Source of the DNA: Bacillota bacterium
GTDB lineage: Bacteria > Bacillota > Clostridia > Lachnospirales > Lachnospiraceae
Direction: 5' to 3'
Assembly: GCA_023437885.1 (NCBI GenBank)
Contig: JAEZFH010000319.1
Coordinates: forward strand, 1 to 7,724
Length of the DNA: 7,724 nucleotides
The notes under the pieces: model-generated
Seen by the model: the letters and a program-made list of their open reading frames with translations, nothing else
The model's database searches: none
What the model was told of the DNA's origin: nothing
Shown here: positions 1 through 6,308 of the stretch, in pieces
Position numbering within the stretch: position 1 is the stretch's first letter
How the letters are laid out: each line of letters starts with the position of its first letter
Made by a program: the position numbers and the translations under genes

Positions 1-687
1 GACTTACAGGCCATCTCACGGATTGCCAAAGCACATCGGCTGCTGCTGTTCGTCGACAACACCTTCCTATCCCCCTATTTCCAGAATCCCATCGATTTCG
101 GAGCGGATGTCGTCCTTCACAGCGGCACCAAATTCCTGGGCGGGCATAACGATACCCTGGCGGGGTTTTTGGTAATGGCCGAGGAGACTTTATCGGAACG
201 GATCCGCTTTATACTAAAAACCACCGGAGCAGGCCTCGCTCCCTTCGACAGCTGGCTGCTGCTCCGCGGGATTAAGACCCTGGCAATCCGAATGGAATGC
301 CAGCAAAAGAATGCCTTCACCATTGCAGAATGGCTCGGCAGTCAGAAAAAGGTACGAAGCGTCTATTATGTCGGTCTTCCCGCCCATCCCGGCTATGAGA
401 TCAACCGGAGACAGTCCCGGGGCTTTGGCAGCATGATTTCCTTTCATGTCGATTCTCCCGATACCGCCGTTCAGCTTCTTCGCAAGGTACAGCTCATACA
501 ATATGCAGAAAGTCTGGGGGGCGTAGAAAGCCTGATTACCTATCCCATGCTGCAGACTCACGCCGATGTTCCTGAAGAGGAACGGGAAGCAAAAGGAATT
601 AATAATACTCTTTTGCGGCTGTCCGTAGGTATTGAACACATCGATGATCTGATCCATGATCTGGCTCAGGCTTTAGAAGAAAATTAA
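1..687 (+). CDS. Trans-sulfuration PLP enzyme, cystathionine gamma-synthase-like (C-terminal part, 5' end off window)
   Basis: This is the C-terminal 228 residues of a fold-type I, Cys/Met-metabolism PLP enzyme; the family is about 380-400 residues, so roughly 150-160 N-terminal residues lie outside the window. Frame 1 is open from base 1 to a TAA. Visible family signatures are VDNTF at residues 18-22, the PLP-lysine motif HSGTKFLGGHND (40-51, Schiff-base Lys44), SWLLLRGIKTL (about 84-94), SLGGVESL (171-178) and LRLSVGIE (205-212), whose Arg normally binds the substrate carboxylate. The YPMLQTHADVPEEE stretch resembles, from memory, MetI/MetB-type cystathionine gamma-synthases (O-acyl-homoserine plus cysteine to cystathionine) more than methionine gamma-lyases. 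The beta-lyase gene downstream fits that, because together they would make homocysteine. Cystathionine gamma-lyase or O-acetylhomoserine sulfhydrylase activity cannot be excluded. Family assignment is firm; exact substrate is not. A cytoplasmic enzyme is expected. Confidence 0.93.
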   Translation, partial: DLQAISRIAKAHRLLLFVDNTFLSPYFQNPIDFGADVVLHSGTKFLGGHNDTLAGFLVMAEETLSERIRFILKTTGAGLAPFDSWLLLRGIKTLAIRMECQQKNAFTIAEWLGSQKKVRSVYYVGLPAHPGYEINRRQSRGFGSMISFHVDSPDTAVQLLRKVQLIQYAESLGGVESLITYPMLQTHADVPEEEREAKGINNTLLRLSVGIEHIDDLIHDLAQALEEN

Positions 688-868
688 ACAGGAAAACTTG
701 CGATCACGGAGATCACAGCCCCGTAACTATGGTCCCTTGATCCGGTTAATCCGTAATTCGTCGTACTGAAAAAGGCAACTCTGAATTAAATAACCGCTTC
801 CTTTGCTTGCCGCCTTATCCTTACGAAGTATTCGGGTGAACCTTTGATTTTATGATCACGAGTTTATC

Positions 869-895
869 AAGGAGGACAAAATGTATGATTTATAA
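869..895 (+). promoter_or_regulatory. Ribosome binding site with two overlapping start codons (tetrapeptide ORF overlapping the patB start)
   Basis: The strong Shine-Dalgarno AAGGAGG (869-875) is followed by ATGTATG. The first ATG (881) lies five bases after the Shine-Dalgarno but encodes only Met-Tyr-Asp-Leu before TAA at 893-895. The second ATG (885), nine bases after it, opens the long PatB frame and gives the expected family N-terminus MIYNFD. An ATG at 852 is also in the PatB frame but lies upstream of the Shine-Dalgarno and would add 11 residues unlike the family. I therefore take 885 as the start. The spacer from 688 to here shows no convincing promoter or hairpin. Confidence 0.75.
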
Positions 896-2060
896 CTTTG
901 ATCAAATTATTGACCGAAAGAATACAAATTCCTTAAAATACGATTTTGCCGCAGAAAGGCAAAAGCCCTCCGATATCCTCCCTCTCTGGGTTGCGGATAT
1001 GGATTTTCCAGCCCCGCCGGAGGTTCTGGAGGAAATCCATCGGGCGGTATCCCATGGCATCTTCGGTTACAGTGAAGTCAAGACGGATTATTTTGATGTT
1101 GTCCACGCGTGGTTTCTTCGTCATTACGGCTGGGATACCCGGGAGGAATGGCTGATAAAGACTCCCGGTGTCGTCTATGCCATCACCCTGGCAATCAGAG
1201 CACTGACCAAAGAGGGAGATGGGGTTCTGATACAGCAGCCGGTCTATTATCCCTTTTCAGAATCCATCCGGCTGAATCACCGAAGGCTGGCAGTAAATTC
1301 CCTGCGATACAAGAATCATAAATATTTCATCGATTTTGATGATTTTGAAAATAAAATTATTGCGGAGAAGGTGAAGCTCTTTATTCTCTGTAACCCCCAT
1401 AACCCGGTGGGCAGGGTCTGGTCCGTGGAGGAACTGACCCAAATGGGGGATATTTGTCTTAAGCACAATGTCATCGTAATCTCCGATGAAATCCATTGCG
1501 ATTTTACATACCCGGGCTTTACCCATACGGTATTTGCAAATATAAAGGAAGCGTTCGCACAGAATTCCATCATCTGCACTGCCCCCAGCAAGTCCTTTAA
1601 TCTGGCGGGCCTTCAGATCTCCAATTTATTTATCGAGAATGAGGCAATCCGCCGTAAGATGAAATCCGAGCTTGCCGCAAGCGGCTACAGCCAATGCAAC
1701 ACCTTGGGCCTGGTGGCCTGCAAGGCCGCATACCAATACGGCGAACCCTGGATGAAGGAACTCAGATCCTACTTATCCGGAAATCTTCAATTTGTCCGGG
1801 AATATCTGTCCCTGCATCTCCCGAAGATTACACTGGTGGAGCCTCAGGGGACCTATCTGATCTGGCTGGACTTCCATGAGATGGGCTTATCCGGGAAGGA
1901 GCTTGAGCATCTGATCGTCCATGAAGCAAAGCTATGGCTGGATTACGGAACGATGTTCGGCGAGGAAGGCGAAGGCTTTGAGCGGATCAACATAGCCTGT
2001 CCGCGCCAGATCCTGGCACAGGCTATGGAGCAATTAAAACATGCGGTTCTCGCTCTATAA
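885..2060 (+). CDS. patB: MalY/PatB family PLP-dependent cystathionine beta-lyase (aminotransferase-like fold)
   Basis: The product is a 391-residue cytoplasmic PLP enzyme of the MalY/PatB group (class I/II aminotransferase fold, C-S lyase activity); full length for the family. Visible motifs are LPLWVADMDFPAP (32-44), NPHNPVGRVW (170-179), SDEIHCDF (200-207, with the Asp that contacts the pyridine nitrogen), APSKSFNLAGLQ (233-244, Schiff-base Lys236) and the C-terminal RINIACPR (367-374), whose arginines are typical of substrate-carboxylate binding. The expected reaction is cleavage of cystathionine to homocysteine, pyruvate and ammonia; family members may also cleave cysteine or other S-conjugates. 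It follows the cystathionine gamma-synthase-like gene by 197 bases on the same strand, which supports a role in methionine synthesis. The gap is long enough for its own promoter, so co-transcription is not certain. E. coli MalY also binds the regulator MalT, but nothing here suggests such a role. A strong intrinsic terminator follows. Confidence 0.93.
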   Translation: MIYNFDQIIDRKNTNSLKYDFAAERQKPSDILPLWVADMDFPAPPEVLEEIHRAVSHGIFGYSEVKTDYFDVVHAWFLRHYGWDTREEWLIKTPGVVYAITLAIRALTKEGDGVLIQQPVYYPFSESIRLNHRRLAVNSLRYKNHKYFIDFDDFENKIIAEKVKLFILCNPHNPVGRVWSVEELTQMGDICLKHNVIVISDEIHCDFTYPGFTHTVFANIKEAFAQNSIICTAPSKSFNLAGLQISNLFIENEAIRRKMKSELAASGYSQCNTLGLVACKAAYQYGEPWMKELRSYLSGNLQFVREYLSLHLPKITLVEPQGTYLIWLDFHEMGLSGKELEHLIVHEAKLWLDYGTMFGEEGEGFERINIACPRQILAQAMEQLKHAVLAL

Positions 2061-2092
2061 AACTATCTATGCCTTTAAAACTAACTATGCCT
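2059..2092. repeat. Imperfect 16-base direct repeat at the 3' end of patB
   Basis: AAAACTATCTATGCCT (2059-2074) and AAAACTAACTATGCCT (2077-2092) match at 15 of 16 positions with an 18-base period. The first copy begins in the last two bases of the patB stop codon. It looks like a small local duplication between the stop codon and the terminator, and no function is evident. Confidence 0.7.
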
Positions 2093-2100
2093 CATTGCAG

Positions 2101-2163
2101 CAATACACCCCAAACCTCTGCACATGTAACAGAGGTTTGGGGTGTATTGTTTATTTCATTGTT
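2101..2163 (+). terminator. Rho-independent terminator with a perfect 20-bp stem after patB
   Basis: CAATACACCCCAAACCTCTG (2101-2120) is perfectly complementary to 2130-2149, with a nine-base loop CACATGTAA, and a T-rich run (TTTATTTCATTGTTC) follows on the + strand. This is a strong intrinsic terminator for the patB transcript, 41 bases past the stop codon. On the - strand the hairpin is followed by CTGCAATGAGG with no U-run. It would be a weak terminator for the converging GH94 transcript, though it could still act as a 3' stability structure. Confidence 0.9.
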
Positions 2164-2284
2164 CTCTCTCTTATACTCCCGCTCCAATCCGGCAACCTCC
2201 GGATGCCAAAAGGCGAGGGCATTCGTTAGATTGCCCGAATCCTTGAAAGATCAGCCTGGAACTTGTGTATTCGATATATTGAGG

Positions 2285-4678
2285 CTACATTACCAGTACG
2301 ATCTCATTCTCTTCCTTCATCACATCCTCCGGCAGGTAATTCTTCTCCAGCTTCACGCCATTGACATAGAATTCCCGGTATCCGCTTTCAGCACCGTTGG
2401 GATTGTGAATCCTGATCTTCAACTTCCTGCCTCGGAAGCTCTTCTCAATGGAAAGCTCCTTCCATTCACTGGGAATACTGGGCGCAATCAGTAGTCCGTT
2501 CAAGTCCGGCCTCATTCCCAGGATACCCTCCACGCTTCCCACCATTACCGTGGAAGCCGTACCCGTCAGCCAATGGGTATGGGAGCGCCCGAAGAACGGG
2601 CTCTCCGTGGCTTCGGTAAACTGGCCGTGGGCATAGGGCTCAATGACACGGATTTCGGCCTGATCGTTCCGGGTTGCAGGACAGCATTCCGTAAAATATT
2701 CATAGGCCCGGTTACCATGCCCCATCAAGGCCTCCGCAAGGATAATCCATCCCTGGGGCTGGGAGAAGATACCTCCGTTCTCCTTGGTCGAGGGATTGAA
2801 CAGTATGGCAAGCGCCCCCTCGAAGGCATGATCCACATAGGAAGGGGCCATGGTTCTGACGCCATATTCCGTATTTAACTCCCGATGCACACTCTCCAGA
2901 GCCAGCTCTGCCTGCTCCCTGGTGGCGAGCCCGCTGATTACCGCCCAGGACTGGGGATTCACCCACATGCTGGCCTCCGGATCCTTCTTGGAGCCGATGA
3001 CCTGCCCATCCTCCTTAAAGCCGCGGATAAAACGGTCACCCTCCCAGCAATTATTATTCATCGTATCCTTTAATTCACTTTGAACCCGGTCAAGATACGC
3101 GATATATTCCGAATCCTTCCGGTCTGCTGCTATGCTTCGGATCACGTTCATGGCATAATACAACTGGAAGGCAACAAAAGTGGATTCCCCCCGCTTCCCC
3201 AGCCTTAAGCAGTCATTCCAATCCGCATGGAGACCGGCAGGCATATTATGTATACTCAGACGCTCCATGGAGAATTGAATGGCCCGCTTCAGGTGATCGT
3301 ATACATCCCCTTCGTCCCGGTTGGCATAGGGAATCACCTCATCCAGAAACTTCTTATCCCCGGTTTCCGCCATGTACTTGTAGACAGTCGGGAACAGCCA
3401 TAGTGCATCATCCGCACGGTAAGCAGGGTGCCCGGTTGCCTGGACATAGGACGGATCATCGGGTGTATCCTCCTGTCCTGCCCTATGGTCGAACTTGACC
3501 AAGGGCAAGCCTCCGCCGTTATCAACCTGGGCGGACAGCATGAAGCGGATCTTCTCCTTCGCCATGGAAGGGTCCAGATGAAGGATACCCTGGATATCCT
3601 GAACGGTATCACGGTAGCCGTATCCGTTTCGAAGCCCCGCATAGATGAAAGAGGCGGCTCTGGACCAGATAAAGGTAATAAAGCACTGGTATGCATTCCA
3701 GGTATTTAACATTGCATTAAAATTCTCATCCGGCGTCTTCACCTGGAAATGCTCCAGCTTCCTGTGCCAATAATCCTTCAATTCCTGCAGCTCCAAGTCT
3801 GCCGTTCCCGGCTTCTCATATGCAGCCATAATCTCCTTCGACTGCACATCATTCTTCTGGCCGAGCAGGAATATAAATTCCCTGCTCTCTCCGGGCTGCA
3901 GTGTTATCCTTGTATGGAGCGCACCGCAAGCGTTGGAATTATAATTAAGTACATTATCGCAAATTCCCTTTTCTACCGCGGCAGGATTATGGAAGCTGCG
4001 GTAGCTCCCGATGAAATGGGATTTATCTCCGTTATAGGAAGCAATCCCGGCTCCCGCCAGACCGAAGAAGCGTTCTTTCTCATTCGTGCCCTCCGCATTC
4101 TTACCGGTGTTCTCATTAATTGTCTGTAATATCTTATTTCCTTTGAAGTAGGTCTTAGTGATGAACAGTGTATATTGAAGATTCACCTGATCATTCTCAT
4201 AATTGCCCTCGTTGGTGAATTCCACGAAGCCAAAGGCTGAGAGCTTACGAGGCCGCTCACCGGTATTCTTCAGAGTAACCCTCCAGACCTCATGGGTTTT
4301 ATTCAAAGGCACATAATATAATACCTCCGATTCAATACCCGTATACTGCGCTTTGATCGCCGTATATGCCGTACCATGGTGGCATTGGCTGGAATACTCC
4401 GTCAGCGGCTTGCCTACCGGCTGCCAGGAAGCGGACCAGTAGTCTGCCGTATCATCATCACGCAGATAAACATATCTCCCCGGTTTATCCTCCTGATTGA
4501 AGATGTAACGGATGATTCTTCCGTTGGCACCGCTCTTAACAAAGCTGTAGCCGCCTGCATTGTTCGAGATGATAGCTCCATACTCCGGCGATCCCAGATA
4601 ATTGGCCCAGGGTGCCGGTGTGTCCGGCCTTGTGATGATGTACTCCCTTCTCTTTTCGTCAAAATAGCCGTAATTCAT
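2285..4678 (-). CDS. Glycoside hydrolase family 94 phosphorylase (cellobiose/chitobiose phosphorylase-like, substrate unknown)
   Basis: The product is a 797-residue GH94 enzyme, matching the usual ~790-820 residues of disaccharide phosphorylases in the family. These invert a beta-linked disaccharide with phosphate to give a sugar 1-phosphate plus a monosaccharide in the cytoplasm. No signal peptide is seen. The N-terminus (YGYFDEKRREYIITRPDTPAPW, residues 3-24) opens the beta-sandwich domain. GLRNGYGYRDT (348-358) and GLHADWNDCLRLG (482-494) belong to the alpha/alpha-barrel; the family's general-acid Asp lies in DWND. WLTGTA (703-708) is the conserved phosphate-site region. From memory, the N-terminal third resembles Vibrio chitobiose phosphorylase, while the catalytic region has its own features (long GGGLPLVKFDH and DTPDDPSYVQATGHP stretches, 388-418). 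I therefore do not assign cellobiose, laminaribiose, chitobiose or cellobionate. The start at 4678 is chosen because GGGGG sits five bases upstream and MNYGYFD is the family N-terminus; an in-frame ATG at 4738 would add 20 residues read through a hairpin. It lies 181 bases after the GH8 gene with no terminator between, so an operon is likely. Confidence 0.93.
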   Translation of the reverse strand: MNYGYFDEKRREYIITRPDTPAPWANYLGSPEYGAIISNNAGGYSFVKSGANGRIIRYIFNQEDKPGRYVYLRDDDTADYWSASWQPVGKPLTEYSSQCHHGTAYTAIKAQYTGIESEVLYYVPLNKTHEVWRVTLKNTGERPRKLSAFGFVEFTNEGNYENDQVNLQYTLFITKTYFKGNKILQTINENTGKNAEGTNEKERFFGLAGAGIASYNGDKSHFIGSYRSFHNPAAVEKGICDNVLNYNSNACGALHTRITLQPGESREFIFLLGQKNDVQSKEIMAAYEKPGTADLELQELKDYWHRKLEHFQVKTPDENFNAMLNTWNAYQCFITFIWSRAASFIYAGLRNGYGYRDTVQDIQGILHLDPSMAKEKIRFMLSAQVDNGGGLPLVKFDHRAGQEDTPDDPSYVQATGHPAYRADDALWLFPTVYKYMAETGDKKFLDEVIPYANRDEGDVYDHLKRAIQFSMERLSIHNMPAGLHADWNDCLRLGKRGESTFVAFQLYYAMNVIRSIAADRKDSEYIAYLDRVQSELKDTMNNNCWEGDRFIRGFKEDGQVIGSKKDPEASMWVNPQSWAVISGLATREQAELALESVHRELNTEYGVRTMAPSYVDHAFEGALAILFNPSTKENGGIFSQPQGWIILAEALMGHGNRAYEYFTECCPATRNDQAEIRVIEPYAHGQFTEATESPFFGRSHTHWLTGTASTVMVGSVEGILGMRPDLNGLLIAPSIPSEWKELSIEKSFRGRKLKIRIHNPNGAESGYREFYVNGVKLEKNYLPEDVMKEENEIVLVM

Positions 4679-4707
4679 AAATACCCCCTTCTGCCGCGAA
4701 TTGCGGC
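4679..4707 (-). promoter_or_regulatory. GC hairpin plus Shine-Dalgarno leader of the GH94 gene
   Basis: Read on the - strand, GCCGC-AATTC-GCGGC forms a five-bp GC stem (4707-4693), then AGAAGGGGGTATTT leads into the ATG at 4678. The hairpin ends seven bases before the GGGGG of the ribosome binding site, so it could modulate translation initiation or protect a processed 5' end. Almost the same arrangement precedes hslO (7188-7216). The rest of the 4708-4859 spacer holds a nine-base direct repeat (TCATTTCAT at 4805-4813 and 4822-4830 on the + strand) and no clear terminator. Confidence 0.6.
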
Positions 4708-4859
4708 GTTTAATCTTATGAAATATGAATTCAGCCATGCTTATCCGGTAAAATGCTTTCTCTGAGCGAGCTTTCCCCTTCCCTCAGAACCATTCTTCCC
4801 TTATTCATTTCATGGACTGCCTCATTTCATAGGCTCCCTCATATTGTATTGCAGTTGTA

Positions 4860-5990
4860 TTACTTATAAATTCTATAATTGCCGCTTAATGCAAGCAAAG
4901 CAAACAAATAAAGACAGTTATCGTAATAACGCCGGCCTCCCTTTCTTAAAGGAGTGTTCCAGAATAGATCCACACATTCCTTCCGGTGCTTCCCGCTGCC
5001 GGCTAAGGAGGCTTGTGCATTGGTTGCTATGATAGCCACCGGGTGCAATGCTTTCTCCTCAAGTATTGTGCCGTCAAGCTCATATACCAGATCAATTTTT
5101 CCTGCTGCCGTCTCACAGAAGAAGGTCTGTATCTTATCCGCACACTCAGCTTCCCAATCGTCTGCCGCAAACCACTCATAATCCAGCCCCAAATTAGCCG
5201 GAACCCGGTAAGCGTCACTGTAATAACGGTCCCTGTGATCCTTCTCATAGGGCCTTCCGTCATAATGGGAATACTCCGGAGCCAGACCCGTAACCGGGTG
5301 GCAGGCCTTTTTCAGATATTCTCTGCTGGTGGCTGCTGCCTCCCTCCAAAATTCCCTGTCCTCTTCCCTGGCCCAGAGAGCAAACAGCTCATAAAAATGG
5401 GGCAAATGATAGGAGGGGTCCGAAAAATTGCAATTCGGAATAAACTTGATCAGCTTATTGCCGGGCTCCCACATCGGGTCCCCGGGAAGTCCCTCTTCTC
5501 CCTTATGGACACAGGCATGGAGAATATCCCTTGCTTCCCTGGAATAATCATAGATACCTTCACCATCTCCCCAACGGTGAGAAGCAAAGAACAGGGCAAG
5601 TGCAAAATACTCCTCCCCGTCCGGTGCCGGGCCTTCCGAATTCTTGGTGCCGTCCGGCTGCACCGACCAGGCAAAATATCCCTTGTTCCAGCCATAATCC
5701 ATCCACATATAAGTCTTGGAAAACTTCCAAAGCTTATCAAATTCCTTCTTCCAATTTCTTTGAACACACATCATCATCGCATATGACATGCCTTCAGTCC
5801 TGGCATCATGATTGCCGGTGTCCTCAAAGTAAGCCATGTCTTCGCCGATTTCATGATAGAAGCGCTCCTCCTCGGAACCATAGAATATGGTCTGATACGC
5901 TTCCTCCACACGTTTTTCGATTTCTTCCACGTCGTAGCCGAACTCCTGGAATAGATTCCGGTACTTTTCCGTATAAAATGCACCCTTCAT
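4860..5990 (-). CDS. GH8 reducing-end xylose-releasing exo-oligoxylanase (Rex-type)
   Basis: The 376-residue product belongs to GH8 and closely resembles, from memory, Bacillus halodurans Rex (388 residues, EC 3.2.1.156), which removes xylose from the reducing end of xylo-oligosaccharides of three or more units. Shared stretches include GAFYTEKYRNLFQEFGY (3-19), TGNHDARTEGMSYAMMM (58-74), GPAPDGEEYFALALFFASHRWGDG (120-143), IKFIP (181-185) and SDPSYHLPHFYELFALWA (190-207). By that comparison the general acid is Glu66 in RTEGMSY and the general base is Asp259 in YYSDAYR (256-262). The ALHP segment (314-317) lies where a Leu-His-Pro loop closes off the cleft in Rex and makes it an exo-enzyme. 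No signal peptide is present, so it should act on imported oligosaccharides in the cytoplasm. GGAGG lies six bases before the ATG. It is the first gene of the sugar unit, ahead of GH94, with a candidate promoter and operator upstream. Family is certain; the exo-reducing-end specificity is strongly indicated but inferred. Confidence 0.95.
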   Translation of the reverse strand: MKGAFYTEKYRNLFQEFGYDVEEIEKRVEEAYQTIFYGSEEERFYHEIGEDMAYFEDTGNHDARTEGMSYAMMMCVQRNWKKEFDKLWKFSKTYMWMDYGWNKGYFAWSVQPDGTKNSEGPAPDGEEYFALALFFASHRWGDGEGIYDYSREARDILHACVHKGEEGLPGDPMWEPGNKLIKFIPNCNFSDPSYHLPHFYELFALWAREEDREFWREAAATSREYLKKACHPVTGLAPEYSHYDGRPYEKDHRDRYYSDAYRVPANLGLDYEWFAADDWEAECADKIQTFFCETAAGKIDLVYELDGTILEEKALHPVAIIATNAQASLAGSGKHRKECVDLFWNTPLRKGGRRYYDNCLYLFALLALSGNYRIYK

Positions 5991-6039
5991 ATTTTACCTC
6001 CAAATTAAAATCCGCCCCAATATTACTAAATAATAAAAT

Positions 6040-6089
6040 AATTAGTATAAAACTAATTCTATTCTATAATGGGCAGATCTTAATAACAA
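6040..6089 (-). promoter_or_regulatory. Candidate sigma-A promoter and overlapping operator-like palindrome for GH8-GH94
   Basis: On the - strand, TTGTTA (6089-6084) and TAGAAT (6066-6061) are separated by 17 bases, matching the sigma-A consensus at 4/6 and 5/6 positions. A start near 6054 would fall inside a perfect seven-bp inverted repeat, AATTAGT-ATAAA-ACTAATT (6040-6058). That position suits a repressor operator of the kind that controls sugar-utilisation genes. The 5991-6060 stretch is very AT-rich, so both elements could arise by chance. No regulator gene is in the window to pair it with. Confidence 0.5.
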
Positions 6090-6270
6090 TGGAGTTCTTT
6101 AGCTTGTTTTTGTAATATTTCCTCTGAATCTGCTGCCAGTCAGCCTGCTGCCCTTTACCGTGGTGTGAAACCGGAAGGTGTTCACTCTGCAACCCCAAGC
6201 AGATAAATGTCATATGCCTTATCGCAGTACGAAACCGCAAATCATCCGCAGGAAGCTTGGTAAAATCCAT
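6064..6270 (-). CDS. Hypothetical 68-residue protein downstream of hslO
   Basis: An ATG at 6270 opens a 68-codon frame ending TAG at 6064, starting 38 bases after the hslO stop on the same strand. The product begins MDFTKLPADDLRFRTAIRHM, has a His-rich central HLPVSHHGKGQQADW segment (residues 31-45), and a basic C-terminus (QRKYYKNKLKNSIVIK, 49-64). I do not recognise the family. In favour of coding: same strand and close spacing to hslO, no intervening terminator, and a plausible amphipathic and basic composition. Against: the Shine-Dalgarno is weak (GGAAAG, three bases from ATG), and the frame stays open upstream into the 3' end of hslO, so it could be the remnant of a larger truncated gene. 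Its stop codon overlaps the candidate -10 of the GH8 promoter. Without it, 5991-6308 holds only that promoter region. Confidence 0.35.
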   Translation of the reverse strand: MDFTKLPADDLRFRTAIRHMTFICLGLQSEHLPVSHHGKGQQADWQQIQRKYYKNKLKNSIVIKICPL

Positions 6271-6308
6271 GAGCTTTCCACAGACTTTAACCCATCCAAG
6301 TCCTTCCT

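Noticed and set aside
702..716. GATCAC repeated (702-707, 711-716, and again at 854-859) in the spacer before patB, as a possible operator.
   Set aside because: Six-base direct repeats without symmetry or promoter context are expected by chance, and no -35/-10 pair with good spacing was found near them.
2187..2204. Inverted repeat ATCCGG-CAACCT-CCGGAT as a terminator for the GH94 transcript.
   Set aside because: The stem is only six bp and no U-run follows on the - strand.
2069..2494. A 141-codon + strand frame starting after patB.
   Set aside because: It runs through the patB terminator hairpin and into the antisense of the GH94 C-terminus, has no Shine-Dalgarno, and gives no protein-like motif.
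4679..4738. N-terminal extension of GH94 from an ATG at 4738.
   Set aside because: The extra 20 residues are read through the GC hairpin and ribosome binding site and do not match the family N-terminus; the ATG at 4678 has GGGGG five bases upstream.
5013..5786. A 257-codon open frame on the + strand.
   Set aside because: It lies entirely antisense to the GH8 gene, whose family match and catalytic residues are clear. Its translation shows no recognisable domain, so it is a shadow frame.
6021..6035. TATTA-CTAAA-TAATA inverted repeat before GH8.
   Set aside because: Five-bp AT-only arms in a very AT-rich stretch are likely chance.
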